Part shown: piece after piece, positions 41,511 through 50,359 of the stretch
Position numbering within the stretch: position 1 is the first letter of the stretch
Layout: each line of letters opens with the position of its first letter
Source of the DNA: CBDDEI01 sp965226775
GTDB taxonomy: Bacteria > Chloroflexota > Dehalococcoidia > SHYD01
Direction: 5' to 3'
NCBI GenBank assembly: GCA_965226775.1
Contig: CBDDEI010000002.1
Location: 1,736,001 to 1,800,000 of the forward strand
DNA length: 64,000 nucleotides
Made by a program: the position numbers and the translations under genes
Notes under the pieces: generated by a model
What the model was told of the DNA's origin: nothing
Databases searched by the model: none
Seen by the model: the letters and a program-made list of their open reading frames with translations, nothing else

Positions 41511-42565
41511 AGCTTGTACCTTCCCATCAGCCCCTGGGGCCGGAACATCATAAGCCAGACCAGCAAGAGACCCAGCACAATCTGTCGGGCCTGGCCGCTG
41601 TAGATGGCGGGCACAAAGGGCAGAAAGCGCATCCCCTCCTCCAGCAGTACAAAAACCATCGCGCCCAGCAGGGAACCCCAGATGGTGGCCGGCCCGCCGA
41701 GGATTACGATAGCCACCAGGAGAATAGACTCCAGCAGCAGGAAGGAGTTGGGGTCAATAAAGGTGGCCCAACTGCTGAATAAGCCGCCGGCCAAGCCTGC
41801 CATCATCGCCGAGATTACCCAGATGACCTGCTTGTAGTGGATCGCCTGGTAACCAAAAACCTCGATGGCCTGTTCATCCTCCCGGATTGCGGTTAGCACC
41901 CGCCCAAAGGAGGAGGACACGATAAGCCAGGCGACCAGCATAACCAGGGCAAGAAGCGCCAAGGCCAGACCCAGGAACTCCACCTCACCATCCAACACCC
42001 AGCTTCCTATCTGGGGTCTAGCTATCTGGTGAATACCGAAAGCGCCTCGGGTTAGCTCGCGCCAATTCAGGAAGATGTTGTAGGCGATAATCGCAAAACC
42101 GAAGGAGACCAGGACAAAGATATCGTCTCTAAATCGGTTAAGGACCGCACCCACCGCGATGGCTATCAGACCTGCAAGGACTACGCTGACGGGCAGCGCT
42201 GCGAAAAAGGGCCAGCCAAAGGTCGGGATCGCCGCGGTGCGTAACTGGTCGTAGGCCTGGGTTGAGGTGAGGATTGCCGTAGTGTATGCGCCAATGCCGA
42301 AAAAGCCGATGTGGCCGACCGACAGCAGACCGGTAAAGCCCACCACTAAGTTCAGGCTCACTGCCAATATCGCCCAGATGGCGAAAACGGTTGCCAGAGT
42401 GACGGCAAAGCCCACACCTTGCCACAACATGAAGGCGACCGCCCAGGAAATCACCAACAAGTTCACCCACAACTCCAGGTTGCCCCGGGCGAACCTCAGC
42501 GGCCCCTGGGGATCGTTGGGCATACTCCGAAGTTTCCTGTAGGTTTGCGCAAGCTTTGACATCAC
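41507..42565 (-). CDS. livM: Branched-chain amino acid ABC transporter, permease LivM
   Basis: A 352-residue membrane permease with about nine to ten helices. Family blocks are AVSLNLVVGFTGLLSVGHIGFFGIGAY (first part conserved in all LivM), the EAA-like cytoplasmic loop GRVLTAIREDEQAIEVFGY, and GPATIWGSLLGAMVFVLLEE near the end. It forms the inner-membrane channel with LivH. It starts 28 bases after livH. Confidence 0.92.
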   Translation of the reverse strand: MMSKLAQTYRKLRSMPNDPQGPLRFARGNLELWVNLLVISWAVAFMLWQGVGFAVTLATVFAIWAILAVSLNLVVGFTGLLSVGHIGFFGIGAYTTAILTSTQAYDQLRTAAIPTFGWPFFAALPVSVVLAGLIAIAVGAVLNRFRDDIFVLVSFGFAIIAYNIFLNWRELTRGAFGIHQIARPQIGSWVLDGEVEFLGLALALLALVMLVAWLIVSSSFGRVLTAIREDEQAIEVFGYQAIHYKQVIWVISAMMAGLAGGLFSSWATFIDPNSFLLLESILLVAIVILGGPATIWGSLLGAMVFVLLEEGMRFLPFVPAIYSGQARQIVLGLLLVWLMMFRPQGLMGRYKL

Positions 42566-42593
42566 GTTGATTCCGTCAGGTTGACCGTACGGA

Positions 42594-43970
42594 CTACTTC
42601 ACTGGCAGTACGCCACGGGGCCAGAAGGACAGGAAGAAAATTAGCAGAACAAAGGATATGACGTCCTTCCATTCGCCGGACAAGTCCCAGATGCCGAACT
42701 GTTCGACCATGCCTAGGGAAAATCCGCCCAGAAGAGCGCCGTAGAGGTTGCCCATGCCGCCAACCACCGAGGCGATCCAGCCCTTCAACAGCAGCAGCAG
42801 TCCCATCTTGGGTTGGATGGCGGTATCGTGGCCGCTCAGCAATCCTGCCAGGGCAGCGTAGGCCGCGCCGATGAAGAATACTAGAGCGATCACCGTCTTG
42901 GTGTCGATGCCCACCACCTTGGACACCTCTTCATCGTCGCCGATGGCGCGAACCGCTTTCCCGAAGGCGGTTCGCTTTAGGAGCAGGAGCAACCCGAGAA
43001 AGCTGGTGAAGGCTACGCCGACAGTGAAGACGTTGAACCCCTTGATACTTGCGCCGCCGATGACCAAGGGTGCGCCGCCGAAGGCTTCCGGCAGAGGGCG
43101 GGGCGCGCTCTGAAAGACGATGGTGATCATGGCCGTGATAGCCAGCAGGATGCCCAGGGAGGCGACCAGCATCACCAGGGGCGACCTCGCCCGCTCCCGC
43201 ATATGCACGTACAAACCCCGGTACAGGGCCAAGCCTACCGACCCGGCGAGCATGCAGGACACACCCCAGCTCAAATAAAGGTTGGCCTCGGGAGTGTAAG
43301 CCAGCAAGAAGCCGGCGGAGGCTCCCAGGACCGCCGCCAGAACCACCCCAGCCAGGAACACCACCCTCTTGGCCATGGCCGGCAGATTCCGCGTTATCCG
43401 ATAGAATACGCCGCCAATAAGGAAGGCCACGGCCAACGCGACTACCGGGCTGAGGATGAGGTAGAGGAACGCGTGGAAGGCTAGGACAAAGGCAATATAA
43501 ACACCGGCGCCAGCGGCCAGCGCCCCTTCCATTACCCGCCGGGCCATCGGGTTCAGCCGAGTTACCTGCCTTGGCCTGGGTGCAATGTGCAAGGCCCATA
43601 CGGCCACCCCAGTGACCATTACAACCAGGAATAGGTTTAGGAAAAAGCCGTCAATCCCGTATCGCGCAGATTCTATGTGCTGAAACTGCAGGTAATAGAC
43701 CCCGTAGGCGCCCAGTGCTGCGGCTGCCCCGTAGTACATGTCGAAGAACTTGACGGTGCTATAAACCAGGGTGAAGCCCAGTGCCATGATGGCGTACACC
43801 GCCCCTACAGACAGGCCATTGAAGGCGAACTGCAGGGCCTGATCACCAGATTGGAGGACCTTCCAGGCAAGGTAGGCTGCCGCCAATGCAAGCAGCGTTG
43901 CCCCAAGCAACTGGTTGCCCGAGAATTGGCGCAAAGAAGGACGGCCTTCACCCACCAGTAATCTTAGCAA
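42594..43970 (-). CDS. livH: LivH-type permease with large membrane insertion
   Basis: A LivH-family permease, 458 residues from TTG 43970 (471 if the GTG at 44009 is used). The GTG at 44009 lies inside a strong hairpin; TTG 43970 has GAGGGG six bases upstream. Ordinary LivH has about 290-300 residues. Here the conserved start (FNGLSVGAVYAIMALGFTLV) and end (AFGKAVRAIGDDEEVSKVVG, ASVVGGMGNLYGALLGGFSL) are separated by an extra segment of about 150 residues with several hydrophobic helices, from HIESARYGIDGFF to LYLSWGVSC. The insertion is unusual and may form an added membrane subdomain. Confidence 0.85.
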   Translation of the reverse strand: MLRLLVGEGRPSLRQFSGNQLLGATLLALAAAYLAWKVLQSGDQALQFAFNGLSVGAVYAIMALGFTLVYSTVKFFDMYYGAAAALGAYGVYYLQFQHIESARYGIDGFFLNLFLVVMVTGVAVWALHIAPRPRQVTRLNPMARRVMEGALAAGAGVYIAFVLAFHAFLYLILSPVVALAVAFLIGGVFYRITRNLPAMAKRVVFLAGVVLAAVLGASAGFLLAYTPEANLYLSWGVSCMLAGSVGLALYRGLYVHMRERARSPLVMLVASLGILLAITAMITIVFQSAPRPLPEAFGGAPLVIGGASIKGFNVFTVGVAFTSFLGLLLLLKRTAFGKAVRAIGDDEEVSKVVGIDTKTVIALVFFIGAAYAALAGLLSGHDTAIQPKMGLLLLLKGWIASVVGGMGNLYGALLGGFSLGMVEQFGIWDLSGEWKDVISFVLLIFFLSFWPRGVLPVK

Positions 43971-43995
43971 GCAGAACCCCTCAAAACCGGCCTCA

Positions 43996-44029
43996 GGCGG
44001 GGGGAGCACAGGTAACCTGCGCCCCCGCC
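43996..44029 (-). promoter_or_regulatory. Hairpin between livK and livH
   Basis: GGCGGGGG pairs with CCCCCGCC (44022-44029), with an inner CAGG/CCTG stem around TAA. There is no T-tract. It lies just after the binding-protein gene and before the permease genes, where such structures stabilise the upstream message or limit read-through. Confidence 0.5.
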
Positions 44030-44076
44030 CAAAGCCTGTCCATCGTCTCTCGGCTTACGCCAAGCCGGCTCTAGCC

Positions 44077-45261
44077 CTATTGAACCGGCGCTGCACCCAG
44101 CACGCGATAACCCTGGTTCTCCTCGTTACGTTCGGCCAGTGGCAAGACCTGTACCACGCTGTTGGCCAGGCCAGTTACCTCGCCATTTTCATCAAAGCTG
44201 TAGTTGGTGCCTATGCTGCCGCTCCAGGTAATACCATACAAGCAGTCCCGGAAGCCGTCCGCGTCCTGATCGTCGCCGGTCTGCTTCAGGCATTCGGCGG
44301 TGATGTACACGTCGTCATAGGCAGAACCGATATACCAAGGCAGTGTGGTGTAATCGTAGCGGGCCCTGAAGTTCTTCAGCACTTCCACGCCCTTGGCGTT
44401 GGACGGGTCCAACTCCGCGGTGATGGCCTTCAGGCCGGCGGCGGCATCCCCGGCAACCTCCAGGGCAGTAGCGCCCACGGGCACAATTTCCGAGTAGAGC
44501 GGACCATCGTAGCCCAACTCCCGCACCTGTTTGACGATGAGGCCGCCGGCGAACTCGGACTGCGCGGCGATATGCAGGGCATCCGGCTTCTCGCCAATCA
44601 GCTTGGTCAGCTGGCTCCGGAAATCAGTAACCTCCGAGCTGTAGGCTTCGGCGGCCACTACCTTCCCGCCTAGTTTCTCGAACTGGGCCACGGAGGTACG
44701 GCGCACCCCCTCGGCATAGTCGGTGGACTCGGTGATGGTAGCTAGAGTGCGGATGCCATCGGCCCACAGCACGTTGCCGGTGTCAATGCCCAGCTGCAGG
44801 TCACTCATGGCCGTGCGGAAGATGTAGTCTCCGGCGCTGGCGATATCTGGGTTGGTGGCCAGCCCGGAGAAGAGGACGACTCCGTCCTTTTCCGCCAAGG
44901 GCGCCGCGCCCAGCATCGCCCCGCTGCAGGAGGTACCCAGGATAATCTTCACCCCGTCCACTTCGGTCAGCTTGTTGTAGGCGGTGATGGAGTCCTGGGC
45001 GCTGCATTTGGAGTCCTCAACGATTAGCTCCAGCATTTTCCCGTTGATGCCGCCGGCGGCGTTAATCTCCTCCACCGCCAACTGCTTGGCCTGCACCGCT
45101 ACGTTGCCGTAGGTCTCTCCCGGCCCGGTGACCGATTCCATCACACCTATAGTAAAGGTGTCGTCTCCCCCGGTTATACCGGCTATGCCGTCACAACCCA
45201 GGGTCAACAAGACCGGCAACAATAGAATCAAGAAGGGAGTTAAGCATCGCTTTAACATCAC
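44077..45261 (-). CDS. livK: Branched-chain amino acid ABC transporter substrate-binding lipoprotein
   Basis: A 394-residue periplasmic-binding-protein type I (LivK) lipoprotein. The signal peptide ends in a lipobox (LLPVLLTLGCD). The binding fold shows FTIGVMESVTGPGETYGN, AVEEINAAGGINGK, ILGTSCSGAMLGAAPLAEKD and AYDDVYITAECLKQ. It delivers substrate to LivHMGF encoded downstream. GAGGAGG precedes the GTG/ATG start. The specific ligand could be leucine-type amino acids, amides or urea. Confidence 0.9.
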   Translation of the reverse strand: MMLKRCLTPFLILLLPVLLTLGCDGIAGITGGDDTFTIGVMESVTGPGETYGNVAVQAKQLAVEEINAAGGINGKMLELIVEDSKCSAQDSITAYNKLTEVDGVKIILGTSCSGAMLGAAPLAEKDGVVLFSGLATNPDIASAGDYIFRTAMSDLQLGIDTGNVLWADGIRTLATITESTDYAEGVRRTSVAQFEKLGGKVVAAEAYSSEVTDFRSQLTKLIGEKPDALHIAAQSEFAGGLIVKQVRELGYDGPLYSEIVPVGATALEVAGDAAAGLKAITAELDPSNAKGVEVLKNFRARYDYTTLPWYIGSAYDDVYITAECLKQTGDDQDADGFRDCLYGITWSGSIGTNYSFDENGEVTGLANSVVQVLPLAERNEENQGYRVLGAAPVQ

Positions 45262-45855
45262 TTGAACCTCCTCGCGGTCATTCTATATATAACTTGCCAA
45301 CTGAACGCTGGTTAATAGGACTGCAGCCTGTACCGTAGCGTCAAGACCAAGTGTAACCCTCACCGTACGGCCGCACGGGCAGCTTGCGCGGACTTTATCA
45401 TTATTATAGAAAGATGGCAATTTTCAAATGTCAACCATCCAATCCATAGGGGGCAAGTTACTGGATGCTGCTCCGTTAGGGCTTCATAGAAGGCTTGGCC
45501 GCCACTCAAATGAGCGATTTCAGGTTTATAACCGCAGAGGACAATGACGAGGCCATGGAATTAGTGCATCGTCGCGTTGGGGGGCCCAACAAGTTACTCG
45601 GTCCTTAGTAAACGGGTGGGTAGCATCGCGCACAAAATCAATGGAAAGTATGAAAGTACTATCTAAAAAATTCTTACATGCGCCCCTGCCTCTTATTGAA
45701 ACAGGAAGCTCACATGCTATACTATTTCGGATTACCCGAACTATGGGCGCGTGCAAGCTGACCAGATCGCGATTATCATTGCCCTAGCGGGTATAGCGGG
45801 GTGCCATTTACTGGCCGGTGGCGACACAGTCTAAATTTCATTGCTAGGAGAGGAT
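45262..45855. other. Divergent intergenic region livK/aapJ
   Basis: About 590 bases with no supported gene. It must contain the promoters of both importers. A good rightward promoter is at 45696-45723. Near livK, an AT-rich run (TATATATAG on the minus strand, about 45283-45291) may serve as its -10 region. Short minus-strand frames here have no recognisable product. Confidence 0.5.
45696..45723 (+). promoter_or_regulatory. Sigma-70 promoter with extended -10 upstream of aapJ
   Basis: TTGAAA (45696-45701), a 16-base spacer and TATACT (45718-45723), preceded by TGC. This is a near-consensus extended -10 promoter about 130 bases before the aapJ ATG, so the operon would have a long leader. Confidence 0.6.
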
Positions 45856-46917
45856 ATGGCACGGTACAGAGGTTTATTCGCTATAGCTGTGGTCAGCATG
45901 CTGATGTTAGCTGGATGTGAGGCCACCGCTGAAGAGGCTCGAGAGAACACGCTTGATGAGATCCTGAGTCGTGGCAACTTGATCTGCGGTATCAAGGCCG
46001 ACACTCCGGGCTTCGGCGTGCTCAATCCTGACGGCACAGCTCAAGGCAACGATGTAGAGTACTGCCACGCCATGGCCGCAGCCATCTTCGGCGACAGGAA
46101 CAAGGTCGAGTTCAAGGAGGCCACCTCTGCCAACCGCTTCGAGTTGCTCGCAGCGAAAGAGATCGACGTGCTCATCCGCACGACGACTTGGACCGCCAGC
46201 CGCGACGCTGACCTCAACGTGGCGTTCGCACCGACGACCTTCTACGACGGCGCGGGCATCATGGTGAAGGCCAGCGCTGGACTGTCTAGCGTGACAGAGC
46301 TCGACGGGGCCACCATCTGCATCCTGGACGGCACCAGCACGCAAGGCGCTGTCTCTGACTTCTTCACCGAGCAGGGGCTCACCTACTCGGAGCTCACCTT
46401 CCAGGCCAATCCTGAGATACGTGCAGCGTTCATCAGCGATCAGTGCGACGCTTGGTCGTCCGATAAATCGCAGTTGGGCGGTCACCAGTTCACCCTCAAG
46501 GCGGACGGGACCGACGCTGTCGTACTCCCTGAAACGCTCTCCAAAGAGCCGCTCGGCCCGAGCGTGCGTGACTACGACTCTGAGTGGGAAGACGTAGTGC
46601 GCTGGGTAGTCAACGGGATGATCATTGCTGAAGAGCAGGGTGTCACCTCGGCGAACGTCAGCGAGATGGCGGCCAACCCGCCCAACAATACCGTTGCCCG
46701 CCTCCTGGGTGTTGGGTTCTCCGGCGGCGCCCCTAGCAACCTGAACATCGGGCATGGGAAGATCGCCAGTACTTTCATGCAGAGCGTGATCGGACAGGTA
46801 GGCAACTACGGCGAGGCTTACGAAGGGACACTCGAGCAGGTAGGACTTACTCGAGCTGGGTCGCCGAACGCCTCCTACACAGACGGCGGGTTGCTCTACG
46901 CCCCGCCAATGCGCTAG
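45856..46917 (+). CDS. aapJ: General L-amino acid ABC transporter substrate-binding protein AapJ
   Basis: A 353-residue AapJ-type binding lipoprotein. The ATG at 45856 is chosen because AGGAGAGG lies just upstream. The signal peptide ends at LMLAGC. The body has the AapJ/BztA order: TLDEILSRGNLICGIKADTP, GFGVLNPDGTAQGNDVEYCH, EIDVLIRTTTWTASRDADLN, AWSSDKSQL and RDYDSEWEDVVRWVVNGMI. It feeds AapQMP downstream, a broad-range importer of polar and acidic L-amino acids. A strong hairpin follows the gene. Confidence 0.93.
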   Translation: MARYRGLFAIAVVSMLMLAGCEATAEEARENTLDEILSRGNLICGIKADTPGFGVLNPDGTAQGNDVEYCHAMAAAIFGDRNKVEFKEATSANRFELLAAKEIDVLIRTTTWTASRDADLNVAFAPTTFYDGAGIMVKASAGLSSVTELDGATICILDGTSTQGAVSDFFTEQGLTYSELTFQANPEIRAAFISDQCDAWSSDKSQLGGHQFTLKADGTDAVVLPETLSKEPLGPSVRDYDSEWEDVVRWVVNGMIIAEEQGVTSANVSEMAANPPNNTVARLLGVGFSGGAPSNLNIGHGKIASTFMQSVIGQVGNYGEAYEGTLEQVGLTRAGSPNASYTDGGLLYAPPMR

Positions 46918-46938
46918 GAACGCTTTCTAACCAAGTCG

Positions 46939-46969
46939 AAGTATGGGCGGGTTATGCCCGCCCATACTT
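46939..46969 (+). promoter_or_regulatory. Strong hairpin between aapJ and aapQ
   Basis: A perfect 13-bp inverted repeat (AAGTATGGGCGGG, loop TTATG, CCCGCCCATACTT) without a T-run starts 21 bases after the aapJ stop. It probably keeps binding-protein expression above that of the permease, as in other importer operons. Confidence 0.65.
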
Positions 46970-46978
46970 CGGTCTTGT

Positions 46979-48157
46979 ATGGTTCCCTCAATGAAGCAGC
47001 GCCTGCAAGACATCTGGTTTCAGAAACACTCCCGCTACTTTGCTGTCAACCTGATCGTTGGGGCAGCGGCTGGGCTCATCGCGGGCTACGTCGCCTTCTC
47101 CATCGCTGTAAACCTTTTCGAGTTTGAGTTCCTCTTCGGGCCTTACGGCAGCCCTGACCGTAGTTCTATCTTCCCGCTCCTAGACGTGGAGGCGAACGAC
47201 CCGCGATGGTTGGGGATGCTCAAGGGCGCAGGCAACACAATATCCATCGTGGTCTTCGCCATCTTCATGGCGTCCTTGATGGGTTTGGCCGTAGGCGTGG
47301 CCCGCCTCTCCGGAAACCCCTTAATCAGTGGTCTAGGCAAGCTCTACGTCGAGCTGTTCAGAAATCTGTCTCTGCTACTGATCATGTTCTTCTTCGCCTT
47401 CGGGGCCTTCAGACATTTGCCCGTTATAGAGGAGCGTTTCGGATGGGAAGGGGTCTTCTACGTCAGCAACCGAGGGCTGGCAGTCCCCTGGCTCGAGACC
47501 ACGCATGAGCTCTGGTGGCTGTGGCCCATCGCACTGCTCGGTGCCGCCGCGGCCGGCTGGCTCGTTAGAAAGGTCCGCGTGCGCGGTGAGAGCGAGACGG
47601 GCGAGAGCCGGCACCCAAACACATGGGGCGCAGCGGTCTTCCTCATCGGAGCAGTGGCGACCTACGCAATACTCCTCTCCCCGGTGCGGCTAGCTCTTCC
47701 CAGTGTCACTCAATCGGATTCGGGGTTCTTCGCCTACACTGGCGGCAGCCTGCTCGGGCTAGGTTACCTGAGCGCGCTAGTGGCACTCGCGCTCTACTTC
47801 ACCGCCTACATCGCCGAGATTGTACGCGGATCGCTCCAGGCGGTGGCCCATGGGCAGACCGAAGCTTCGGTATCGCTTGGGCTCTCGGCGTACCAGCGCT
47901 TCTCGCTGATCATCCTTCCCCAGGCCCTACGGATCATGCTTCCCTCCTTGAACAACGAGTACCAGAGCGCCAACAAGGACTCGACGCTCGCGTTTGCCAT
48001 TGCCTACGGCGAGATCGTCCTGATATCTAACCGGATCGTGAACAACTCTGGTAACCTCCTGCAGACCTACATGTTTATCTTCATCTTCTTCGTGCTCACG
48101 AACCTCATCATCTCGCTGATCATGAACACCATCAACAGGAATATACAGATCAGATGA
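46979..48157 (+). CDS. aapQ: General L-amino acid ABC transporter permease AapQ
   Basis: A His/Glu/Gln/Arg-family permease of the AapQ type, 392 residues from ATG 46979. ATG 46991 is an alternative, and the earlier ATG at 46943 lies in the hairpin. It has an N-terminal helix, a large periplasmic segment and the permease core with GLAVGVARLSGNPL, LYVELFRNLSLLLIMFFFAF and the EAA loop GQTEASVSLGLSAYQRFSLI then ILPQALRIMLPSLNN. It pairs with AapM. Its end overlaps aapM by four bases. Confidence 0.9.
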   Translation: MVPSMKQRLQDIWFQKHSRYFAVNLIVGAAAGLIAGYVAFSIAVNLFEFEFLFGPYGSPDRSSIFPLLDVEANDPRWLGMLKGAGNTISIVVFAIFMASLMGLAVGVARLSGNPLISGLGKLYVELFRNLSLLLIMFFFAFGAFRHLPVIEERFGWEGVFYVSNRGLAVPWLETTHELWWLWPIALLGAAAAGWLVRKVRVRGESETGESRHPNTWGAAVFLIGAVATYAILLSPVRLALPSVTQSDSGFFAYTGGSLLGLGYLSALVALALYFTAYIAEIVRGSLQAVAHGQTEASVSLGLSAYQRFSLIILPQALRIMLPSLNNEYQSANKDSTLAFAIAYGEIVLISNRIVNNSGNLLQTYMFIFIFFVLTNLIISLIMNTINRNIQIR

Positions 48158-49506
48158 CTCTGATGACGACGGCCGCAGCCTATCGGTCCTCGGTCGCGAG
48201 CCGCCTGACTTGGGCTGGCGAAAACCTATTCAACACGCGGGCCAACACACTCCTGAGCTTGGCGGCGATAGGGATAAGCGGTTTCATTGCATTCCGGTTG
48301 ATGCAGTTCGTGCTGTTCCAGGCGAACTGGGGCCTCGTCGCCATCAACCGAAAGCTCTTCTTCATCGGCAGCTATCCTGCTGAGGAGGCATTCCGCATAT
48401 GGATAGGGCTCTACCTCGCGGCAGCTCTGATCGCCCTTACCTATGGCATCTGGGCCAGCAAGCTGCGGCCCTACATAGTGGCGATCGGCATAGTGGCAGT
48501 GTTGGTCCTCACCCTTGGCCTGGGGACCGATCTGCACATAGACGAGCGGCCTTATTCCGAGGAGATAACCTCCGGAGGGCAAACCACCGTCGTGAGCGGC
48601 ATCGAGAGGGAGCTGGTATGGGAACGTGGCTGGGCGCCCCCCTGGCTCTACTCGCTCTCACTCGGACTTGCCGTACCATTCGGCGACTCCTGGCTACGGC
48701 TCGCCGGGCTCTTCTCGGTCTTGCTCGCAGGAGCGTGGGCAGGCAAGCGGCTCGCCCCATGGAGGGGCGGCCCGGTGCTGCAGCAATCGATGGCCGCCGC
48801 TTGGCTGCTGCTCATCCCTGCAATCGTCCTGCTGCAACTTGGGGTACAAAGCTCCCAGTGGGAAGGCTCCTTCCTCGATCTACTGGTGTTCGCCGTTGGA
48901 GGGTTCTTCTCCTTCTTCATAGGCTTGCTGCTGGCATTGGGCCGCATCTCGCCCTACTGGGCTATCCGCGTCTCCTCGATCAGCTATATCGAGGTTGTGC
49001 GCGCGGCCCCCTTGCTCGTCTGGCTCCTGTTCGCCTCGTTCCTCAAGGATGAGCTCGGACCTATCGGAGAAGCCTTTGGCAGCATTGACCTCGTCTATCG
49101 AGTCATGATCGTGTTCGCCTGCTTCGGCGGGGCCTACGTCGCCGAAGTGGTGCGAGGCGGGCTGCAGTCGATACCCCGTGGTCAGCACGAAGCGTGCGAG
49201 GCGATAGGCCTTTCCTCAACACAGAAGTACGTGTACGTTATCCTGCCGCAGGCGATCAAAGCGGTCATTCCGGCGCTTATCGGGCGCTTCATCGCTCTCT
49301 GGAAAGACACCGCGCTCCTCGCCGCAATATCCCTCGTCAACACGCTGGAGAAAGCAAAGAAGGTCCTGGGAGGCCAGACCGACATCGCAGAAGGCGCCTT
49401 TTTTGAGATTTATATCATCGTAGGAATCATCTACTGGGTGATTTCCTACCTGCTATCCCGGCTTGGGGAATCGGCGGAATCACGACTAGGGCAGGGTAGA
49501 AGATAA
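48154..49506 (+). CDS. aapM: General L-amino acid ABC transporter permease AapM
   Basis: A 450-residue AapM-type permease. The variable N-terminal half has several helices and a short periplasmic stretch (LHIDERPYSEEITSG). The core has FFSFFIGLLLALGRIS, SYIEVVRAAPLLVWLLFASF and the EAA loop RGQHEACEAIGLSSTQKYVY followed by ILPQAIKAVIPALIGRFIAL. ATGA overlap with aapQ indicates coupling. It forms the translocation pore with AapQ. Confidence 0.92.
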   Translation: MTLMTTAAAYRSSVASRLTWAGENLFNTRANTLLSLAAIGISGFIAFRLMQFVLFQANWGLVAINRKLFFIGSYPAEEAFRIWIGLYLAAALIALTYGIWASKLRPYIVAIGIVAVLVLTLGLGTDLHIDERPYSEEITSGGQTTVVSGIERELVWERGWAPPWLYSLSLGLAVPFGDSWLRLAGLFSVLLAGAWAGKRLAPWRGGPVLQQSMAAAWLLLIPAIVLLQLGVQSSQWEGSFLDLLVFAVGGFFSFFIGLLLALGRISPYWAIRVSSISYIEVVRAAPLLVWLLFASFLKDELGPIGEAFGSIDLVYRVMIVFACFGGAYVAEVVRGGLQSIPRGQHEACEAIGLSSTQKYVYVILPQAIKAVIPALIGRFIALWKDTALLAAISLVNTLEKAKKVLGGQTDIAEGAFFEIYIIVGIIYWVISYLLSRLGESAESRLGQGRR

Positions 49507-49534
49507 CGGACTTGGCTGGCCGGAGGACATATTC

Positions 49535-50284
49535 ATGACAAAGCAAACTGGAAACGAAATGGTCCGCATGGAGAACGTGGAGAAACACTTTGGCGACTTC
49601 GTCGCGCTGAAGGGGATCGACTTCACGGTCATGGAAGGCGAGGTCGTCGTTATCATCGGGCCCTCCGGCTCAGGCAAATCGACCCTACTCAGGACCATAA
49701 ACCAACTTGAGCGGCATGATTCCGGCCGGATCGTCGTTGACGGCATCGAGTTGACAGACGACGCCCGCACGCTTACCAAGGTACGGATGGAGACGGGGAT
49801 GGTCTTTCAGCAGTTCAATCTCTTTCCCCACCTCACCGTCATGCGGAACATAACCCTCGCGCCGCAAAAGGTCCGCCACATACCGCAGAAGCAGGCAGAG
49901 GAGACCGCGCTCCAGCTGCTGCGTCGCGTAGGCATCCCTGAACAGGCGGATAAGTACCCCGGCCAGCTCTCCGGCGGCCAGCAGCAGCGCGTCGCCATCG
50001 CCCGCTCTCTCGCGATGAATCCGAAGCTGATGCTGTTCGACGAACCCACCTCCGCGCTCGACCCTGAGGTGATCAACGAGTTCTTGAAGGCGATGGGCGA
50101 ACTGGCGGAGTCCGGCATGACGATGATATGCGTCACTCACGAGATGGGCTTTGCGAGGAACGTCGCCGACCGCGTTATCTTCATGGATGAGGGAGAGATC
50201 GTAGAGATCGGAACCTCCACGGACTTCTTCGCAAACCCTCGGGAGAGCCGCACCAAGCTCTTCCTCGACCAGATCCTCCATTGA
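49535..50284 (+). CDS. aapP: General L-amino acid ABC transporter ATPase AapP
   Basis: A 249-residue ATPase of the polar amino acid (GlnQ/AapP) group. Walker A is GPSGSGKSTLLRTIN, Q-loop MVFQQFNLFPHLTVMRNI, signature QLSGGQQQRVAIARSLAM and Walker B LMLFDEPTSALDPE, followed by the switch His in MICVTHEMGFARNVADRVIF. It is the last gene of aapJQMP, with a 28-base gap after aapM. It converges on pntB; no clear terminator is visible between them. Confidence 0.95.
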   Translation: MTKQTGNEMVRMENVEKHFGDFVALKGIDFTVMEGEVVVIIGPSGSGKSTLLRTINQLERHDSGRIVVDGIELTDDARTLTKVRMETGMVFQQFNLFPHLTVMRNITLAPQKVRHIPQKQAEETALQLLRRVGIPEQADKYPGQLSGGQQQRVAIARSLAMNPKLMLFDEPTSALDPEVINEFLKAMGELAESGMTMICVTHEMGFARNVADRVIFMDEGEIVEIGTSTDFFANPRESRTKLFLDQILH

Positions 50285-50359
50285 CCCGTTCCTCTTCCCG
50301 TGCGCGGGACAAGGAACGAAGACAACAGCGGAGCTTGTCCGCCGCAAACGTAGGAGAGG

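Noticed and set aside
45526..45756. Minus-strand frame of 76 codons between livK and aapJ
   Set aside because: No ribosome site or domain, and it overlaps the better supported aapJ promoter.
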